From: Euplotes cf. woodruffi 2 WChen-2021
Lineage: Eukaryota; Ciliophora; Spirotrichea; Euplotida; Euplotidae
DNA: 20,876 bases
Reading direction: 5' to 3'
NCBI GenBank assembly: GCA_021441665.1
Contig: JAGYYN010045520.1
Coordinates: 1-20,876 of the forward strand
Each line of letters opens with the position of its first letter. The first letter of the stretch is position 1. This document shows, piece after piece, positions 17,601-20,876 of the stretch. The notes under the pieces were generated by a model, which had not been told where the DNA came from, searched no databases, and was given only the letters and a program-made list of their open reading frames with translations. The position numbers and the translations under genes were made by a program.

Positions 17601-20307
17601 AGTCTTCAGGACAATTTCGATAGCACTCGTATTGTTTTATCGATGTCAATCCATAGTCTCAATCTGCAACTCAAGCACCATTTAAGCCAAGATACTTATT
17701 CGTGCTTGATGTGTTTCATTTTCAAGTTTTCTTAGAGCTATCATAAACTTTATCAGTATCTCAGCTGAGACATGAAGTTTTTGTCGTTGCGCTGCAAGTT
17801 TTTCATGTTTCATGTCAAGGAACACAAATGTTAATATCTTTTGTATTATCAGCATCATTATGTAGGTAGTAAAAATTGTTGCTGCATGAAGCAACACAAG
17901 CGCCATTCTCAATCAAATATCCATCGACTCACTTAAAGCAGTATTGGTTATGACAAAGCTGTCAGTTTGGTGATAGTGCATTTCAAGCAGCATTTGTGCT
18001 TCCAGTTACAAAAAGGCTTTGCTGATTCGAGATTTTAGTTATATAAACTCCACCCCCTTGATTTGTAGTGCCATCGTCTCTCGTGCTGATAAATGAGTAA
18101 AAAGGATCCTGCTTATTTTGCCTTGTTATCACAAGCTTCTTAGGATATGCAGCACCTAGGTTGTTCGAAGGGCTCGATGTATCATAGCTCTCTATCTCAA
18201 TAATATTTCCGCTGTAGTCAGCGTATATCAGAGAGAAGTTTATCTTACTATTCTGAGTCGTATATGAATCAGTTGCGCCTTCTAGCTTAAATCCATCCCC
18301 AATGTTAGCCATGATAAAGATACCAAAGCGATTGACAACTATATCTAGAGCAGAGTCATCGACTGAGCTACCAAATACTTTTGTAGTAATCTCAGCTCCA
18401 GTTCTGAGGTTTAGAATAGTTAAAATAATATCTTTATTTGCATTGCCAAACGTTGCAGTACTCGAGGTATAAAGAATATAGATCTTGTTGCTGTAGATCG
18501 AGCTTCCACCATATGAATTAGAGCTGGGCTTGCCATATCAGCCACTCCACTGTTTAATCGTCCTTACAGAGTCGTATAAATACACGCATATAAAACTGAC
18601 TTTTGAAATTGAAATAGAGCCGATATCAGGATTTGATATATCTCGATATCGACTACCAGAGCTATCTTCGAAGAACAAAATAAACTCGGAATTTGGGTCA
18701 TCAGGAGTTACAAGTATCATGTCTTTAATCGTATTCACTTTCTATAATATTAATTCTCAACAATGTGCGTTTGCTGCTTAAAATATTAAAACTCAAATAG
18801 CTTACTGTGATCTGCAATCTGCCAGTCACTACTCCAAGTGACGTATCGAATTTTTGATAACTTTGCGGACACAAGCTAAATTTCATTGAACTCTCAATAC
18901 AAAGTGATTTTTAAATTATCAACAAATAAGTTTTAACTATTTAAAAGTAAATTTGAGTGTTTAAATACAGATCTATTTTTAAAATTAAAATCAAAAGTAT
19001 GAAGTCAGCATTTCTATTTCTCCGGTCTGAATAAAGATCAGCCACAGCAGTGTGGATGATCTTCAAATTCTTGAGAAACAGAGAATCCATAAACACTCAT
19101 TACCGTACTAAAGATACTAAAAAGTTTGCAATGAAAGAGTAGATTAAAATTTACAATAGTTTAAAATTAATATTTAACAATCCAAACGAAAAATTAGTTT
19201 TTTAATTTTGATAAATTTCGCGGACATACAGAAATATGCTTTCCTCTGCTGTAGATGAATGAGGCACAACTCTGACAAGTATGGGCCTTTGATCAAGCTA
19301 AAAGTATTAAAATTATTTAATCGTGTGTCACGCAAAGCTTACATATAAGTCATTTTGGGGTATCTCACCAAGCCTGTTTTGTCAGTAGTAATCAAAGTTG
19401 ACTCACTGCTTGACTTTTAATGATGATGAATCGATCGAGCAGTAGTTCATGCACCCTGAGGTGATGTTTAACGACACCACACCGTCCAAATTCGGGTACT
19501 GACTCATTGTAAAACCGTAGACATCGAGACCTGAAAGATCGTAGAAATCATTTGCATTTGTTGGACTTGTTTCTATGTTTAAAAGTAATTTTATTCGAGA
19601 TTTTATTGCTAACAGTAAAAATCATAGTTGATCTTGTGATCATGAATTTTTAGATTTCGTAAATAGATATTGTTAAACATTGTGATATCTAGTTTTTTAA
19701 ACGAATTTTAGAAATAGTTATTATAACTTTTAGCTAATTTCTTCAAAAATTGACTTCAAAAATTATAAAATTTTAAAATTCACAAATTTTATTAATTAAA
19801 TCAAAATCCGAATGTTGTCTATTATCCAAAAATTTTATAAATTAAAAATAGATTTTTAAATTTGAAGTAAGATACATTGATCTCCCTACCTTGAGCAAAT
19901 GTATCAAGTCGAACTCTGACAAGTTTGAACTTATTTGATTCAAGTTTGCTTCTTCGTGCAAGATATACAATTTCAGTATCTGAAATGTGGTAGAATCCTT
20001 GTTTCGCCATATCTTGGTTTGTTTCTGCAAATAAATATAACTTTATGTTTAATTATATCAAATTAATAAAGATTGCTAAACCAAATCAATTTTAGCAAAT
20101 AACTATTGATAAGTAATGCACAATAAAAACTAGATAAAATGGCAGTCACTTACTCGAGTAATAAAACGAATAATGGTGCTGAGGGTCTGTCTGTCCTAGT
20201 GGGAAAGAATACGGGTCAATTGCCGTCTTCTGACTCGTTGGAATCACAGCTCAGGAAGATGCGTGAACCAGGAACAATACCAGCATCAAGCTGAATCTTG
20301 TTGTCAT
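11604..20307 (-). CDS. giant type I membrane receptor: signal peptide, furin-like, LamG, REJ-like, EGF, GPS-like, TM
   Basis: Start ATG 20307-20305. Exons: 20307-20154, 20024-19890, 19572-19343, 19297-19230, 19116-18969, 18875-18806, 18741-17382, 17323-17029, 16950-16632, 16605-16473, 16364-16188, 16163-16064, 16035-15823, 15754-15509, 15476-15196, 15101-15024, 14989-14733, 14708-14474, 14372-14083, 13968-11604. With +1 shifts at 19019-19014 and 14762-14757 they give 2384 codons, all phases consistent. Order: signal peptide; LVRV/VYGF modules (to about 270); beta-rich domain (270-515); furin-like Cys domain (about 518-645); LamG/ConA-like domain (about 670-850); beta-sandwich-like stretches; second furin-like domain (about 1524-1640); REJ-like region; EGF (about 1941-1977); GPS-like motif (about 2253-2292); TM helix; tail RKDKYTDDYE. 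REJ, GPS and TM in this order recall polycystin-1/receptor-for-egg-jelly proteins, but with one membrane span. Surface adhesion or recognition is inferred; ligand unknown. Exons 4-6 are the least certain. Confidence 0.85.
11640..11699 (-). other. transmembrane helix of gene F
   Basis: ICCMLFCYLLVLPLLVALEL followed by a Cys and a charged tail RKDKYTDDYE, then TAA at 11606-11604. Two UGA-Cys lie inside the helix and one at its end. Typical single-pass type I anchor with a very short cytoplasmic end. Confidence 0.85.
11880..11996 (-). other. GPS-like motif before the membrane helix of gene F
   Basis: C-L-S-W-D, then S-N-C, then E-C-V-Y-C-Q-K-H-S-L-A: the four-Cys plus Trp plus His-x-Leu pattern of a GPS/GAIN end. 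The cleavage triplet is H-S-L rather than H-L-[ST], so self-cleavage is doubtful. Confidence 0.6.
12828..12926 (-). other. EGF-like domain of gene F
   Basis: Six cysteines in EGF order: DLCQRNEDCSNQGTC, then NQCECNYEYTGIDC. Three are TGT (1, 3, 5) and three TGA (2, 4, 6). Reading TGA as stop or Trp would destroy the domain. Confidence 0.92.
13806..14303 (-). other. furin-like Cys-rich domain II of gene F
   Basis: GCHSSCAACTGH, DCQLC, GICSNKCS, SCLAYTC, then after a 114-nt intron (13969-14082) CSKCATGCVKC and DCTQC. Again Cys is encoded by a mix of TGA, TGT and TGC. Confidence 0.87.
14709..14732 (-). other. 24-nt mini-intron in gene F
   Basis: GTAATC...TTTATAG, phase 2, joining NIFTYNTD-Q to VFNIVLNSS. 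Its start creates an in-frame TAA if retained. Confidence 0.82.
14757..14762 (-). other. +1 frameshift site AAA-TAA in exon 17 of gene F
   Basis: NQIVVAQTDSK then TAA; skipping T gives NIFTYNTD and, after a 24-nt intron, QVFNIVLNSSFKGASD. Phases before and after agree. Confidence 0.85.
16036..16063 (-). other. 28-nt mini-intron in gene F
   Basis: GTAAGA...CTTATAG, phase 2, joining VSFDLVY-K/N to PYNVEIIYGTV. Confidence 0.82.
16164..16187 (-). other. 24-nt mini-intron in gene F
   Basis: GTAATT...AAATAG, phase 1, joining ANAGDLFYI-G to MTSILEYVPS. Confidence 0.82.
16606..16631 (-). other. 26-nt mini-intron in gene F
   Basis: GTAAAG...GCATAG, phase 0, joining NVCSSYIK to NQCKSVDSTNLAVLFA. Confidence 0.8.
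16870..17535 (-). other. LamG / concanavalin A-like lectin domain of gene F
   Basis: Landmarks: FTLTFWVYI near the start; NEWTFCGVSMYL (the W-x2-V strand typical of the fold); EIIIGSSSESANSTFTGYMN, like the final strands IGG...F-x-G-x-[IM]. It spans exons 7-9. Likely binds glycans or proteins on the cell surface (inference from fold). Confidence 0.7.
17611..17985 (-). other. furin-like Cys-rich domain I of gene F, many Cys from UGA
   Basis: Pattern NCQLCHNQYCFKC then ACVASC, VPCHETCKTC, SCLSC, TCKC. Spacing is that of furin/growth-factor-receptor Cys repeats (C-x2-C and C-x3-C pairs). More than half of these Cys are TGA, the rest TGT or TGC, mixed within the same motif. Confidence 0.88.
18860..19297 (-). 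repeat. near-duplicate exon segments in the N-terminal part of gene F
   Basis: The sequences around 19207-19230 and 18851-18875 share about 20 of 24 bases (TGTCCGC then TTATCAAAA). At protein level, LVRV followed by VYGF-x2-SQ occurs in exons 2-3 (LDVYGFTMSQ) and again in exons 4-5 (MSVYGFSVSQ). This indicates an old tandem duplication of an exon module; one copy of the short repeat now lies at an intron donor. Confidence 0.55.
19014..19019 (-). other. putative +1 frameshift site AAA-TAG in exon 5 of gene F
   Basis: CGCSLFRPEK then TAG; skipping one base reaches a donor in the phase that fits exon 6. The text after the shift is unusually hydrophobic. The unshifted frame beyond the TAG also resembles exon 3, so exon structure here may differ. 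Confidence 0.5.
19573..19889 (-). other. long AT-rich intron 2 of gene F (317 nt)
   Basis: GTAGGG...AACATAG, phase 1. By far the longest intron in the window and more than ten times the mini-introns. It could hide an internal eliminated sequence, but no TA-flanked inverted-repeat ends are clear by eye. Confidence 0.65.
20025..20153 (-). other. intron 1 of gene F (129 nt)
   Basis: GTAAGTG...TTTGCAG, phase 1, AT-rich. It joins HHYSFYYS to KTNQDMAKQGFYH. Confidence 0.8.
20245..20307 (-). other. signal peptide of gene F
   Basis: MTTRFSLMLVLFLVHASSCA: positive N end, hydrophobic core, small residues at the expected cleavage region. The Cys is UGA. It fixes the topology as extracellular N terminus and supports the chosen start. 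Confidence 0.88.
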
Positions 20308-20695
20308 CTTCTTAAAATTTTATAATTTTCAATTATTTTTTAAATAAAATACTAAACATTTAATTAATATCGTAATTTAATTCAAGCTAAAATTATAAAT
20401 AGATTATTATTTTACATCAAGTTAAAATATTTTTTGTTGTGCTTGAGATAGAACTAAATAGATATTAAAATAAATTTTTTTTTTATAAAAAATTAAATTA
20501 TTTTTTAGCTAAATTTACACTGTGAAGATCAAAAAGAATTATTTTAATTTAAAATTTTTAATTATAAAATAATTAAAAATTTAATTGAAATTTTATAAAT
20601 TAAATTTGTGAATTTTTAACAAAACACAGTATTAAATAATTTAGATTTGCATAAGTAATTAAAATAACTAATATTTAAATTTAATAGTTATTTTT
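20308..20695. promoter_or_regulatory. very AT-rich spacer upstream of gene F
   Basis: 388 bp, mostly A and T, between the start of F and the 3' end of G. Two perfect HATTGAAaHH matches: 20325-20334 on the minus strand, 18 bp upstream of the F start codon, and 20583-20592 on the plus strand. It must contain the promoter of F; no single element stands out. Confidence 0.5.
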
Positions 20696-20876
20696 TTATG
20701 ACGAATCGATATTGTATTTATATCCGATTATTACAAATTCTCGGTGATGCAAGCTCAAATGAATGATAAAGAACTATTGAATACGCTGGTATAACGATAT
20801 GTAAATATATTTAAATTTAACTCACATCATTGTCATCGAAAAAATTAGGGTCGCCATGCAACATCAGTCCGAAGCC
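20696..20876 (-). CDS. 3' end of an unidentified gene (5' partial)
   Basis: Exon 20876-20826 reads GFGLMLHGDPNFFDDND. A 52-nt intron at 20774-20825 (GTGAGT...TCAATAG, phase 0) follows. Exon 20773-20696 reads FFIIHLSLHHREFVIIGYKY and NIDSS before TAA. The donor GTGAGT is good and composition rises in G+C at the exon. Too little is visible for a family call. It lies head-to-tail behind gene F's promoter. Confidence 0.5.

Noticed and set aside
19353-19360. TTTTGGGG, one unit of the Euplotes telomere repeat
   Set aside because: A single copy inside coding exon 3 of gene F (encoding P-Q-N); no array, so not a telomere.
20308-20695. Possible transposon or Tec-element end in the AT-rich spacer
   Set aside because: No terminal inverted repeat, TA-flanked boundary or transposase text could be seen.

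Overview
The window reads as DNA of a hypotrich ciliate of the genus Euplotes, or a very close relative. Three independent signs support this. (1) UGA has to be read as cysteine: in a thrice-repeated C-T-F-x-P motif the same column is TGC once and TGA twice, and UGA supplies half of the disulfide cysteines of an EGF domain and many of those in two furin-like domains. (2) Genes are broken at in-frame AAA-TAA or AAA-TAG and resume exactly one base later, the known +1 ribosomal frameshift signal of Euplotes. (3) Introns are very short GT-AG introns, several only 24-28 nt. All seven reconstructed genes end in TAA; TAG is seen in frame only as an internal shift signal.

Layout: gene A (1-2539, +, 5' partial) is a coiled-coil protein with a C-terminal C-x2-C block, probably ciliary (QRICH2/DUF4795-like). 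Gene B (3465-2756, -) is a small basic unknown. Gene C (6245-3921, -) is an AGC-family Ser/Thr kinase that needs three +1 shifts. Gene D (10341-6403, -) is a large EF-hand-like, CTFxP-repeat protein with three canonical +1 shifts and possibly a fourth. Gene E (10466-11326, +) is a TPR protein with two non-canonical frame changes. Gene F (20307-11604, -) fills the second half: about 20 exons and about 2383 codons encode a secreted-then-anchored receptor with signal peptide, beta-rich repeats, furin-like Cys domain, LamG/ConA-like lectin domain, second furin-like domain, REJ-like region, EGF domain, GPS-like motif, one membrane helix and a ten-residue tail. Gene G (20876-20696, -) is the 3' end of one more gene.

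When UGA is read as Cys, GT-AG introns are removed and one base is skipped at each AAA-TAR, the exon phases add up to whole codons for A, B, C, D and F. This is strong internal support for the models, although they were built by eye. Only gene E keeps an unexplained two-base frame change.

Context: Euplotes macronuclear chromosomes normally carry one gene each, so seven genes on about 21 kb without telomere repeats suggests micronuclear (germline) DNA, or a scaffold. No obvious internal eliminated sequence interrupts the exons. Four of the six spacers contain a perfect match to the E. crassus breakage motif (HATTGAAaHH, from memory), but the motif is short and AT-rich. The spacer between E and F carries a striking 247-nt tract almost free of G. 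I found no rRNA, tRNA, CRISPR array or transposon.
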